This document shows, one piece after another, positions 37,169-48,953 of a stretch of DNA of 64,000 nt (its first letter is position 1; each line of letters starts with the position of its first letter). The DNA is taken from NCBI RefSeq assembly GCF_000787575.1, contig NW_012236527.1, positions 62,001-126,000 on the forward strand, in the 5' to 3' direction. Under the pieces are notes generated by a model. That model was given only the letters and a program-made list of their open reading frames with translations, did no database searches and had not been told where the DNA came from. Source of the DNA: Acytostelium subglobosum LB1. Taxonomy: Eukaryota > Evosea > Eumycetozoa > Acytosteliales > Acytosteliaceae. Position numbers and translations under genes: made by a program.

Positions 37169-40100
37169 ATGAATAAAGAATATTATAGAGCTACAAGGAG
37201 AGGAAAGATTATAAAGGTTGTTAGGGAGGTATACTTGAGAGATGATATCGCATGTGGACATTCAATGTGTACAGCTTGTGAAGAGTTGAACAAGACACTT
37301 TATAAGACAATTGACGAACAGGAGAGAGCTGCCGCAGCAAATGCGGAGTTGACTGCACAGAATGTATTGGTGTTGGATACCAATGTAGTACTGCATCAGA
37401 TCGACTTGTTGGAGGACCCTGCCATCACCAACGTCGTCGTGTTGACCACCGTGTTGGACGAGGTCAAGAATCAGAACTTTGCCATTCACAACCGACTGCG
37501 AGAGATCATCAAGAACCACGCTCGTCACTTCTACGTCTACTCCAACGAGCATTCACGTCACACCGCCATTGAAAGAGAGTCTGGCGAGACTCCAAATGAT
37601 CGAAATGACAGAGGTATGTCACGCATGGTCATCACTCATTCATTCAATCAAATCACTAACATGATGATCGATCAATCAATCAAACTTATTAGCGATAAGA
37701 GTTGCAACTGAATGGTATAGAGCACATTTGTCAAAGTACAAGGTCAAGGTTAATCTGGTGACTAATGACAAGGACAATCTGAAGAAGGCAAAGGCATTGG
37801 GATTGGATGGAATGACTATACAGGACCTGGTTATGCAGATGAGTGAGGAGCATCCATCACTCGTTGATAAGTTGTCGGCACCAGACGATGATGAACACAC
37901 AGACTCAACAGACTCGAAGCGTTTCCAATTCCCCGAGCACAAGAGTGTCACGGTGATCACTGATCTTCTCAAGAAGGGCGAGCTGCATCAGGGTATATTG
38001 CGCACCGATCAATCAAACTACCTCGAGGCGAGAATTAGGAGCGATCAGTTGGACAAGGAGATTCTGATCAAGGGCTTGGAGGCGATCAACAGAGCGGTCG
38101 ATGGCGATGTCGTGGCTGTGGAGCTCCTGCCGCGCGATCAATGGACCGCACCATCAGGTGTCGTGCTGATGGACACAGAGGCGCTAGAGGAGGATGACGA
38201 TTCAATCGCCAAGGACGCCAGGATGGTCGAAACACATCAGCCAACAGGCCGCGTCGTTGGCATCATCAAGAGAAACTGGAAGCCATATTGTGGCGCTGTA
38301 GAGTTCAAGGGCGACGCCAAGGCGACCACGGGCGCAGTGCAACTACTCTTTGTTCCAATCGATCGTAGGATACCAAGGATCAGGATCAGAAGCAGACAGG
38401 TCGGCAGCATCGTGGGTAAGAGGATTGTCGTCGCTATTGACTCGTGGGAGCGCCACTCCAAGTACCCCACGGGCCATTTCGTCAAGGACCTCGGCCCTTT
38501 GGGCGACAAGGAGACCGAAAGCCAGGTATTGCTGTTGCAGTTTGATATCCCACATCATCCATTTGGTGCGTCCGTCATGAAGTGTCTGCCGCCCGCCAAC
38601 TGCATGGACAACATCACACCAGTCGACATGATCGGTCGTCGTGACCTGCGCTCGGAATGCGTGTTCAGTGTCGACCCTCCCGGCTGCACAGATATCGATG
38701 ATGCTCTGCATTGCAAGAAGTTGCCTGACGGTAACTACGAAGTCGGAGTGCACATTGCTGATGTGTCACACTTTGTCCGCGAGGGCACATCCATTGACGA
38801 GGAGGCAGCGCACCGTGGCACGACCGTCTACCTTGTGGACCGCCGTATAGACATGCTTCCCGGTGAGCTGTCTGGAAACCTCTGCTCACTGATGTCCAAC
38901 GTGGACCGCTACTCATTCTCATGCATTTGGAAATTGGACGAGGCTGGCAATGTCCTGGACGTGGAGTACACCAAGAGTTTGATCCGCTCAGTGGCCTCAC
39001 TGACGTACGAGCAGGCTCAGATCAAGATTGATGACGCCACCCAGCAGGACCAGGTGTCCACCAATCTGCGCATGCTTCTCCGTCTGTCCAAGGTGCTCAA
39101 GACTCGCCGTTTCGAAGCTGGTGCTCTTTACCTCGCTTCACCACAGGTCAAGTTCAAGACTGAAGAGCTGGGCGGAGACCCCTCCGATGTTGAGCTCTAC
39201 CAGATGCGCGAGACCAACTCAATGATTGAAGAGTTCATGTTGCTGGCCAACATCTGGGTGGCCAAGAAGATTCACAAACATTTCCCCGGCTGCGCACTGC
39301 TGCGTCGCCATCCCACGCCCAAGGCCTCCAGCTTTGAGCTGCTCAGCAAGCTGATCGAGCAAAAGGGCTTCACATTCAATGCTGAGACATCCAAGCTGCT
39401 GTCTGCCTCGTTGGACGCATGCGTCATTGAGGAGGACCCATACTTCAACACATTGTGCCGTATCATGACCACACGTTGCATGTCACCCGCCGTCTACTTT
39501 AGCTCTGGATCACTGCCATACGAGGACTTTAGACATTATGGTCTGGCCTCTGACATCTACACACACTTCACATCGCCAATCCGTCGTTATCCAGACGTGA
39601 TTGTCCATCGTCTGTTGGCTTCGGCCATCGGAGTCCAATCAGTGTCACTCAACATGGAGAACAAGACCGTTAGCAATCTGTGCGAAGGCTTCAACTTTAG
39701 ACACAGGATGGCGCAGTATGCTGGCCGTGGCTCGACCAACCTGCACACATTGATCTTCTTCAAGGGCAGAAAAACTGTGGAGAAGGCGTACATCATTCGT
39801 GTCAAGGCCAATGCATTCGTGGTATTGGTGCCACGTTATGGATTCGAAGGCACAGTCTACGTTGCTGAGCCCAATGCACCATCATCGTTCACCTATGACT
39901 GTGTCAATCAAACATTATCCAACGACACACTCACATTCCGTGTGTTTGATCCAGTCACCGTTGAGATATTCGTAGATGACAGCAAAGCACACGATCAGAA
40001 GCTCAAGATCATATGTATAAATCCATCGATACCATCAGTTACATCATCATCATCCAAGTCAGCCAACATCACAACATTTGAGGAAAGTATTCAAGATGTC

Positions 40101-40187
40101 AAGTCAATCACTGCGAACAACAATATTAAGAAGAAGTCAAGAGATGAACCGAATGATCGTAATAATACAAAGAAGCAAAGGACCTAA
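37169..40187 (+). CDS. dis3: exosome exoribonuclease DIS3 / RRP44
   Basis: Catalytic subunit of the nuclear/cytoplasmic exosome. Exons 37169-37613 and 37693-40187 give 979 residues. In order: the CR3 motif (DDIACGHSMCTACEE, about residues 30-44); a PIN endonuclease domain starting VLVLDTNVVLHQIDLLEDPA with the catalytic Asp and DEVKNQN; cold-shock domains (HQGILRTDQSNYLEARI; GRVVGIIKRNWKPYCG); the RNB exonuclease core FSVDPPGCTDIDDALHCKKL with the Asp cluster, then HIADVSHFVREGT and DRRIDMLPGELSGNLCSL, FTSPIRRYPDVIVHRLL; and an S1 domain near 860. The tail is basic. It carries both nuclease activities, unlike DIS3L2, which lacks the PIN domain. Confidence 0.97.
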
Positions 40188-40465
40188 GGTGTATATATCC
40201 TTAGTCCATCAATAAACACATTGGAATAAGTCCAAAGTGATCAATCCAGAGTCCCTGGAACTCCACACACCCAGAGACTCTCACACACAGATATTTCCAA
40301 AATAGGACGTTTTTGAGAAGTCAAGACACTCTTCAGCATGCGAGTATTAGTTAGTTTGTCAATCTCACTGTTACTACATATATATTGTAATAACATATAA
40401 TATTACACTTAACATAACATAATATATATATAAATACAAATAATACATACATATAGATATAGAGA

Positions 40466-41104
40466 ATGGATTCAATTAGAAAGAGTTTGTTGGGAGATGA
40501 CTTGAACCAGAATCAAGAGGATCAAGGTGTTTGGGATCAGATCAACAATCAATGTTCATTGTCTTATACGAATAGACTCATTGGCTTTGGTATATCAGCT
40601 GGTTGTGGTCTACTCTTTTCCTTCTTGGTATGCAATCTAGTTGAAGCAATCAATCAATCAATCAAACATCACGCTGACTCGACCCATCACATGATATAAT
40701 AGGCATTCATGTTCTTGCTGTCACCTTCAACATTTGCATTCCTCTATACCATTGGAAATATATGCATGCTTGCATCGTAGGTTATCGACAACAGGTTATC
40801 AACAACAACACAACAACAGGCAGGATACACGACTAACAATGAATCAATATATAGTACATTCTTCATTGTTGGACCAGCCAAGCAACTCAAGAATATGGCA
40901 CAACCAACACGTCTGATTTGTGCGTTGGTCTTTGTCCTTTCAATGATACTTACATTGGTGGCCGTGTTCCAAGGTTGGAGTTTCATCCTCATCATCTTCC
41001 TCATCATCTTCCAGATCTGTGCACTGTTATACTATGTGTTCTCATACATTCCCTATGGAAGAGAATGCCTGCAAGGCATCTGTGGATCAGTTGTCTCTGT
41101 TTAA
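40466..41104 (+). CDS. SFT2-family vesicle transport protein
   Basis: Exons 40466-40627, 40703-40776 and 40855-41104 give 161 residues. Four hydrophobic helices are separated by short loops: IGFGISAGCGLLFSFLAFMF, TFAFLYTIGNICMLASTFFI, LICALVFVLSMILTLVAVF and FILIIFLIIFQICALLYYVF; then the family tail YIPYGRECLQGI. The GPAKQLKNM loop between helices 2 and 3 is the SFT2 signature. It acts in endosome-to-Golgi or Golgi membrane fusion. The middle exon of 74 bp is easily missed. Confidence 0.92.
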
Positions 41105-41237
41105 ATAATCAAAGTGTGTATAGCCATCAACAACAACAACAACAACGACAAAGACAATGACAATCGACAACAACCAGCGAACGACTGGCGAATATAGATA
41201 GGTAGGAATAAATCCAGATGTGCATTTATTCATGACG

Positions 41238-42090
41238 TCATGAATCCTTCTTCTCTTGTTTCTCCGCCTCCCTCTCAGCCTTCTTCAACTCTTCCAACTC
41301 CTTTTCCAGAGCGGCCATCTCTTGGGTCATCTCATTGTTGGTGACGACCAACTTTTGAGCCTTGACCATTGACTCAGCCATGTAATCGTTGTACTCTGTC
41401 TCCTCGCGCTGTCTGGTCTTGAACTCATACTCCTCGCCACTGAGTATGTACTCCAGTGCCTCTTTGTTCTTGAGGATGCCGTCGCGTTCAAAGAAGAACA
41501 GATTGTCCGACTCGAGCAGCATGTAGGGTGCGGCTTCAGGGTTGAACTGTGACGCCTTGATATGGTCGATTGGCACCTTGAGCACACGTGCCGATGGTGC
41601 GTATTGTACAAGGTATACGTGGTTGTCGCCCTTCTTGCGGTACATCCTAATGATGAAGTTACCGACCAACATCTTGCCAATGTAATAGAATGATGTTCCC
41701 CATGCTACCAACATTATTCCCAAGACTGTGTACTTCATCTAGATTGATTGATTGATTGTGTGGGTCGGTGTGTGGGGTGAGTGGGATAGTTCCAGCCCAG
41801 CCTAGCCCATACCCCAATCGATCAATCGATCAATCTCAATAAGGAGGAGGGTGATGGTGACTTACTTCGAGTTGTTTGATTGCAAAGCCAACTGGGACGA
41901 TTGTGGCAAGTGCTAACTGGGACACGAGGAAGGCCTTGATGACCTTGAAGAATGGTTCACGCTTGGAGTAGTAGACAATTTCATAACCAGCCTCTTTGAA
42001 GTCCTTATGTGCAGATGACATGTCTACTGTATAGCCGGCAATGATCGCATTCCTGTCAGGCTTTGGAATGTTGTTGGTGGTATTATTTGG

Positions 42091-42135
<45 letters not shown>

Positions 42136-42378
42136 GGTAGTATCCTCATTTGTGCTTGATGTTGATGATGTCGATGATGTAGTTGTATTGAATCTTATTT
42201 GTTGACGATGTCCAACTGATTGAACATTCAATCTTGATCCAAATGATGTTGATGGTCTAGCATTCACCAAGAACACCACTGATGATGTTGTCAATCCTCT
42301 TCTGTTCATCAAGATTGCACCTCTCAATGCTGGTGAGATCATTGATCTTGATAATGATATCAAACTATTGCTCTGCAT
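41238..42378 (-). CDS. predicted mitochondrial inner-membrane protein with two TM helices
   Basis: Exons 42378-41866 and 41738-41238 give 337 residues. The N-terminus is rich in Ser/Arg and lacks acidic residues for over 40 positions (a mitochondrial presequence). A poly-Gln run follows at about 87-102. The core holds YEIVYYSKREPFFKVIKAF, then two hydrophobic helices (FLVSQLALATIVPVGFAI and YTVLGIMLVAWGTSFYYIG), then a soluble part with HVYLVQYAPSARVLKVPID and a charged coiled-coil tail (MAALEKELEELKKAEREAEK). The two-helix plus beta layout resembles TMEM186/TMEM70/TMEM223 assembly factors, but I cannot name it firmly. Confidence 0.6.
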
Positions 42379-42613
42379 CGTTGTTGATATATGATGTGTA
42401 TATATATATATGTATGTTTAATGTTGTTACAATCTGATCAGATCAAATGACACGAATCAATCAGTCGGCAACACGACAAAAACTAGCAGAGTCTGGGTCT
42501 CAGTCGACATGTTTTCAATGCGATTCAAGACAATGATAATGGTTGATGAAGATGTTATCGATGTTTGTATGTATGAGTAGAGCGCCAATCGTTTCGTTTC
42601 GTTTCGTCGTTTA

Positions 42614-43160
42614 TTAAGCTACAATCAACTCATCTACAGACCAGTCTTCATAACCTCCATTGGGCAAAAACCTGATTGATTGATTGATCATCACGAGTCA
42701 GTATCTATGCTTACAATGCAATCAATCATGTACATACCTTCTAATGATGAGTGGAATCTTCTTTGCTCTCAACTCTTTCCATGCGATCTGTAGGGGATCG
42801 GTCTCACCCTCGAGCTCGACCATGATAGGTGCATTCATACTGATTTGTAGTGCGCGTGAGCCTAGCAATCTTGCTCTCTCATACTTTGTCATGTATCGTG
42901 TCGTCTTTCTAAGATGCGAGGGGACCTTGCCCAACTCGCCTCCATCCTGCTGTGCATTAGGATCGACTATATCTGTGTATTGTGTAGTATCAGCTGCCTC
43001 CTCGACATACTCCTCGTATTCCTCATCCTCGAATCCCTCATCATCGCCTCCATCATATCTATTCAATTGAATGAATGAATGAATGTCATTGTCAGTCATT
43101 GTCACAATATCATTATCATTTATGATGTACATACCCTCCCTCTGGTTCGTAATCGCCCAT
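42614..43160 (-). CDS. polr2f: RNA polymerase I/II/III subunit RPB6 (RPABC2)
   Basis: Shared subunit of the three nuclear RNA polymerases. Exons 43160-43135 (26 bp, MGDYEPEGG), 43058-42738 and 42671-42614 give 134 residues. An acidic N-tail ([15 protein letters not shown]) precedes the core [41 protein letters not shown] and the end [26 protein letters not shown], all near-invariant. The last exon (58 bp) is rebuilt from the donor AGAAG-GTATG and the acceptor CAATCAG. Confidence 0.95.
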
Positions 43161-43625
43161 TATGTATTATTAAATATATATTAGTTGTTTATGAACAGAT
43201 ACACTCGATAAAGTAATCAAATGAATGAAGCGAATACTCGACAAAACAGTTGTCTTTATCACTTTTTTTTCATGACTGCTGGCAAACATACACATAAATT
43301 GTTGTGCCACCAACTACCACTTGACTACCATTGGCAACACAATTGAACACGTGGAAAGATATACCTTATGTCTTAATCTTTAAGTTAGTTGACATACATT
43401 CAGTTGACATCATAGTTTATCTTTACTGAATGTTTCAACATGGATTTAACCAAAACTCACTCTGACTCAATATTAGTCATTCGTAGAGAAATGATTGATG
43501 TAAACAATGTTGTTCATGTTGATAACAATGAACTATTACAATACAAATACAACATACATCTCTTTGTAGGATAAGAATAGGTCGGGGTGGAGTATGATTG
43601 ACTGATAAGTTGGCGATGTGACCCC
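43161..43625. other. intergenic left of a doubtful small frame
   Basis: AT-rich, no gene seen. It holds the promoter of RPB6. Confidence 0.4.
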
Positions 43626-43841
43626 ATGATCAAAGGTCGCAATCGAGTCTTTAGACCCACCAATGTGCCCAATGTTTTCCCAAACACTACAATTAAGCTC
43701 TTGCAGATCAAGGATGAGGAGGCGACACAAACACAAACACCTACAACACTGCCGTGTAACAATGTTGTTAAACGATCATTAGTTAGTAATAACACATTAT
43801 ATAATACATCTACATCATCATTAATATATGTCTTAGTTTGA
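43626..43841 (+). CDS. doubtful small gene, 71 residues
   Basis: A frame from ATG 43626 reads MIKGRNRVFRPTNVPNVF, then TIKLLQIKDEEATQTQTP, a non-repetitive mixed composition for the first 40 residues, then Ser/Thr/Asn-rich to the stop. It lies just upstream of the TMEM86-like gene on the same strand, so it may be leader sequence of that gene or an upstream frame. No family is recognised. Confidence 0.25.
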   Translation: MIKGRNRVFRPTNVPNVFPNTTIKLLQIKDEEATQTQTPTTLPCNNVVKRSLVSNNTLYNTSTSSLIYVLV

Positions 43842-43891
43842 TTGCGTATTTGTAGTTAGTAGTTAGTTAGTAGAAGTAGTAGTTTGTTTAC

Positions 43892-45229
43892 ATGACTTCA
43901 GCATCAAGAGGAGGACAAGACAACGACGATGACACTTGTAGCTACACCATCATTGAGGATAGAGAGGCAATACCATTGCTATCACTCTCAGAACCAGAGG
44001 CTGACATTCTGATCACTCGTCTCAGTCAAAACTATACTCCACAATCATCAATAACAACTCAACAATTACAAACAAGTCTAAGTAGCAATGGTAGTAATAG
44101 TCTAAGTCTTGGAAGTAGTGGTAGTAACAACAACAACAACAATAGAAAGGATGGACCTCAATATTACAATGCCAATCTAGTATCAAGTTATACAAGTGAT
44201 GACTCTACGTTGGCAACGAGTTCAAATCATACAACTTTATATACTCCACCGCCAAGATTGATACCATCACTTCCATTCACATTCCATCGTGCACTCACTG
44301 TAGTAATACTAGTAGTGATCTACGTGGCCTTGATAACTACATACTTTGTAGTATATCCTCTGATTGATCAATCAAACTTTGCACTCAATCTATTCCTGAT
44401 CATTCGACCGGTGCCCGCCCTGGCACTGATCGGAATCATTCCACTCTATGGCATCAACGACACAAAGACCTGGCGCTACTCAATGTTCATTGCACTTGGA
44501 CTGATGACCAGCATCGTGGCCGACATCTTCTTCTCGGTGGACGTGCATCTGCTGTCCAGCACATCATCATTACACGCGGCACTGGTAGTCTACTACATGA
44601 TGCTGACGTTCACCCTGGTGTCCAGAGTGTTGTATACAGTGGCCTTTGTTCTGGGCATTGGAAAGAACATAAGGAAGCGTCTACCATACGCCGTACCAAT
44701 CTACTGTTTCTGCGCCACGATGGTGCTGATGATCGTCTTTTCCAAACAGATCGCACCGGTACTCATCAGATGGCATAATCCAATACCAAACACAGACAAC
44801 GACTCTATATCATCATCATTCGATCAATCGGCAATCGATCCAACATCATTGGCATTGGTCATAATCTATGGAATAGTGGAGGCCACACTTTTGTGGCGTG
44901 CCGTTGCGCTCACCAGCAGTTTCCCAGGCTCCAACCCAACCAAGATACTACTATGGCTCAGTGTACTTGGTTCAACAGTCTTTTGTATCGCCGACACACT
45001 CACCGTCGTATCACTGTACTACTATCCCTTGGATGGAATATTCTATCTGAGCACCGGTGGATATTGGCTTGGACATATTCTGATCGTCTTTTCAATCCCA
45101 CGACGAATGGAAGTGCGTGACTACCTCGCCAAGTACTTCAAGGTGCTCAAAGAGAAGACTGGAAAGTTAGGTCTACCATCATTCGAAGCATTGGGAAGCA
45201 ACAGTCGTGACAACAGAGGTGTAGAATAG
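43892..45229 (+). CDS. TMEM86 / YhhN family membrane protein (lysoplasmalogenase-like)
   Basis: Single exon, 445 residues. The first about 125 residues are cytosolic, Ser/Asn rich with EPEADILITRLSQ. At least eight hydrophobic helices follow. Family features are LFLIIRPVPALALIGIIPLY (the KPxxM-like helix with conserved Pro), the polar intramembrane ALGLMTSIVADIFFSVD (LLFSLxGD motif, Asp kept) and VFCIADTLTVVSLYYYPLDGIFYLSTGGYWLGHILIV near the end (SDxxxA...xxxGQxLI). TMEM86 proteins cleave the vinyl-ether bond of lysoplasmalogens. Dictyostelids do make plasmalogen-type lipids (family knowledge), so the role is plausible. Confidence 0.8.
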   Translation: MTSASRGGQDNDDDTCSYTIIEDREAIPLLSLSEPEADILITRLSQNYTPQSSITTQQLQTSLSSNGSNSLSLGSSGSNNNNNNRKDGPQYYNANLVSSYTSDDSTLATSSNHTTLYTPPPRLIPSLPFTFHRALTVVILVVIYVALITTYFVVYPLIDQSNFALNLFLIIRPVPALALIGIIPLYGINDTKTWRYSMFIALGLMTSIVADIFFSVDVHLLSSTSSLHAALVVYYMMLTFTLVSRVLYTVAFVLGIGKNIRKRLPYAVPIYCFCATMVLMIVFSKQIAPVLIRWHNPIPNTDNDSISSSFDQSAIDPTSLALVIIYGIVEATLLWRAVALTSSFPGSNPTKILLWLSVLGSTVFCIADTLTVVSLYYYPLDGIFYLSTGGYWLGHILIVFSIPRRMEVRDYLAKYFKVLKEKTGKLGLPSFEALGSNSRDNRGVE

Positions 45230-45354
45230 TAGAATAAGGTAGCTGATTGAATGGACAAGGAGTGCCGACATTCCCCATCGATCAATCAATCAATCATTCA
45301 ATCATGTCAACAATAAAATCCCCATATGATGATAGTGTTTGATTGCTCGCGCTA

Positions 45355-47565
45355 TTAAGGTGTATTTACATTGGAGATAATAAACATGATCTTGACCAAC
45401 TTGTCAAAGAGTGGAGGCATCTTTGCCATTAGCTCATCGAAGCCAGCCTTGTCCTCGACAACCTTGGTCGTGCTACATCTCTTGAGTGTACGCATCAGGT
45501 CAACACCCTCGGCTTGCAACAGTGACACGGATGAGATGGGATCGTTGTTGAGTCTAACCGAGTACTCTGTCTCCTTGCTAACACCAATCGGTAGGTATGG
45601 ACTGCGCAGTTGGTCCTTCTGTTCCTTCATGAACTGTACTCTCAGCTTGTAGTCCTCTACAATGGCCGTGAGGAATGATAGTCTATTCAATGTCTTTGTC
45701 TCAAATACATAGGCAATGAGGTTGTGATGGTATATTGATTTGCCAATGAATGTAGTTGCGCCTAATCACACATGTAGTCAGAGAGGTTGGTTAGAATGTT
45801 GGCAAGATTATCCGGGGGTACGCTACATACCAAGCTCTAGGGCTTCGATTTGGAAGTACCATCCAGATGGTATGAACAATGTTTGACCTTGCTTGTCGAT
45901 CGTGGTCACCATTCCTTGGTTTTGTTCAACAAACTCGTAGTTGATTGGCGCCAACTCGTCTAGTTGGCGGTGAACATGTTGATTGCTCAGTGATTTGTTT
46001 GATATTCCAGCGCTGGGTGGCAATAACAACACTCGATAGCTTCCATGAAGCAGTGTGATTGTTGTATCATACAGTCTACATCTCAATGATATTGCCAATC
46101 CAGGCTTCCAAACTACCAACATTGATTTGGTTTTGTTTGAACATCCAGTCTGGAAATAGACAGAATGTTAGTAATCTTGATGATGATGGGACTCCTGAGG
46201 TCATAAACATACAGTTTCAAAGTAATTGAGCTGGCCTGTGTTTGGTCCTTCCATTTGCCACACGGGAACCTGCCAGTTGGTTGGGCGTTGATAGCGTATC
46301 TTGTGACAACATAGTTCAGGTGATGCCGCCTTGATAAAGGAGGAGAGTGGTCCGGATTGACTCTTGCCATTGCCAAAGTATGTGTACCATGTGACCTTGT
46401 TCTTTGGACACTGGGCAATGAACTCCTTCTTTTGAGGCATTGACCATGAGCGTGGCATGCCATTGACAATGACTGGCAGTGAGCCAACGGCATATCGTTT
46501 GAAGAATCTGAGTGATGTCATTCCATCTGATTGGATTCGGTCTACATTGTTTAGAATGACTGGTTGTGGCGGGGTGGTAGTAGTCTCTGGTGAGATCTCA
46601 CAACCACTACCAATGATACTTTGAGATGCTGTTGAAAGTTCCTCTTCCTTGTCTTTGCCAACTTGTTTATCTTTATCATTGACGTTCTCTTTGTTACCAA
46701 TGTCGTCTTTGCCAATGTCATCAATGTCGTCTTTTTCGTGTTTGTCATTCTTTGATGCCTTGGATGATGTTGATGGAGTGCCAGAGGATGGATGAAGGTC
46801 TTGATCAACTGGTGAGCCAACTGATAAGGAGTCTTGTGTGGGTACTGGAGAATCAGGAGAGAAGACGGGAAAGTCGGGGGATAAGGGTTCATCATAATTG
46901 ATTGGCAATGCTTTTGACTTGCTGATCACTGTTGGTCCTCCAGTGTCATTCGGTTTGGCGGACTTGTAATTGTTATTGTTCTTGTTGTTTCCACTTATGA
47001 CAATGGTGACCTTTTTTTGAACCTTCTTGTTACTGCTGTTGTTGTTGTTGTTGTTGTTGTTGTTGCTGCTTGATCTGGTAATAACACTTGGCTTTGTTAT
47101 GATATCCTCCTTGGTGCTCTTTGATGGCTTAGTTGTCCTTAGTAATTTGCTTGGTGATGTCTCAACAAAGCCAGTAGTCTTTCGCTTGTTTGTACCAGAT
47201 GACGGGGAAGAAGTGTTTGTCGTTGTTGTAGTAGATGTCGTTGGTAAACTGGAGCGCTTTGTTGTCGTTGTCGTTGTAGTCGTAGTCGGTATTGTCTTCT
47301 CTAACAGTTTCGTTTTACTCCTTGTATTATTACTTATATTATTGATGTTATTGGTACCAGTACTACTCCTTCTATTTATTCTTGTACTACCATTAATACC
47401 AAGACTAATACTGCCACTACTTCTACTATCACTACTAATACTACTACTAATACTACTATTACTACTACTACTACTACTACTATTACGTCTTTGACGAGTT
47501 ACCTTTATCAACTGGTCATCAGATAGTTGTTCATCTTCATAAGCTTCATCCTCATCATCAGACAT
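45355..47565 (-). CDS. JmjC-fold protein with an apparently altered metal site
   Basis: Exons 47565-46213, 46149-45831 and 45761-45355 give 692 residues, ATG at 47565 (MSDDEDEAYEDEQ). The first about 300 residues are Ser/Thr/Asn/Lys rich and disordered. From about 380 the cupin/JmjC layout appears: RFFKRYAVGSLPVIVNGMPRSW, then a helical part, HGSYRVLLLPPSAG (the GxKxWxLxPP strand) and GQTLFIPSGWYFQIEAL (the IPxGWxH strand). In active JmjC enzymes the first strand carries HxD before the lysine-like strand; here that place reads AISLRCRLYD and the GW strand has Phe-Gln where His is usual. It is likely a non-catalytic relative (inference). The C-terminal helical extension is of unknown function. 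Confidence 0.72.
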
Positions 47566-47785
47566 ATTAACTAACAGGTCAATAATAAATAAAAGTAGTA
47601 AGTAAGTTATATGTATGATAATCGTCTGGGAAATTACAACAATAAATCGATTGCTTGAAAGACGGCGAAACATTACAAGATTGCACGAGCAAAAGACAAC
47701 TTCCGTGAAGAGGTGTCATGTCAACTTGTTTATCAACACTTGCACACATACATTGTTTCAGAACCCTTAAACCTACCTACATATA

Positions 47786-48831
47786 ATGAATAGCGCTGTC
47801 ACTTGTTCATTACTGAAACGATCAGTATTGAATATATACTCAAGGTTACAACCTGTCACTTATCAAACATCATCATACTCGACTACTGGTGGTGGACATC
47901 ATGCACATGGTAGATCACCTCAGTTACCGCCCAAGTTAACAATCGATGGAGTCAAACATATAGTGGCAGTGTCTTCTGCTAAAGGTGGAGTGGGCAAGTC
48001 TACAATGGCAGTCAATCTTGCATTGGCATTGTCATCATTGGACAAGATGAACTTGTCCGTCGGCATACTGGATGCTGATGTGTTTGGACCTTCACTGCCC
48101 ATAATGATGAACCTCAACAATATGAAGCCATCAGTCGACGAGCAGACCACTCGTATGATCCCTCTACAAAACTATGGAGTCAAGTGCATGTCAATGGGCT
48201 TCCTGGTCGAGCCGGAAGACGCAATTGTCTGGCGTGGCCCAATGGTCATGTCGGGACTCGAGAGACTCCTCCGACAGACTCAATGGGGTAGTCTAGATGT
48301 GCTGATCGTTGATCTTCCTCCCGGCACAGGAGATGCAATCCTCACAATGTGTCAACGAGTGCCTCTCTCTGGTGCAGTCATTGTCTCAACGCCACAAGAT
48401 GTAGCCTTGGCCGATGTTATCCGTGGTGTAAAGATGTTCAAACAAGTCGATGTACCTGTATGTTACGTTATGGTTGTGAACAAAGATACGAGATCCGTGA
48501 TTGACTAACCGGACTTGACACTAATCCTTAGATACTTGGAGTCGTGGAGAATATGAGCTACTTTGAATGTACAAACTGCAATCATAAGACACATATCTTT
48601 GGCAATGGCGGAGCAAAGAAGACAGCGGAGAGTTTGGGTATAAAGGTGTTGGGGGAGGTGCCACTGAGTATTGAGATAAGAGAACTCTCTGATTCTGGCA
48701 AACCTATAACAGTTCAATCACCAGACTCTGTCCAGGCCCAGAACTACAAGTCAATAGCCAGGAATCTTTTGGAACAACTTTATCATCAATCAAAGAAGAA
48801 GACGACACCCACTATCACTTTTGACGACTGA
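47786..48831 (+). CDS. nubpl: NUBPL / IND1 mitochondrial Fe-S assembly P-loop protein
   Basis: Delivers Fe-S clusters to respiratory complex I. Exons 47786-48457 and 48532-48831 give 323 residues. A presequence-like start (SLLKRSVLNIYSRLQ) precedes KHIVAVSSAKGGVGKSTMAV (deviant Walker A with KGGVGKS), ILDADVFGPSLP, VDLPPGTGDAILTM and ENMSYFECTNCNHKTHIFG, whose Cys-x2-Cys bridges the cluster between monomers. Divergent from the JmjC-fold gene with about 220 bp between starts. The 3' end is convergent with the homeobox gene. Confidence 0.95.
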
Positions 48832-48953
48832 TGGGCCATTACCCATTTTAGGTTGTTGTGAGTGTCAGTTGTTTAGTTCAACTGAACTATCCCGTACATA
48901 CGAATACATAATATTGTTATTTACATTCGATATATAGACTACATTACACTAGA

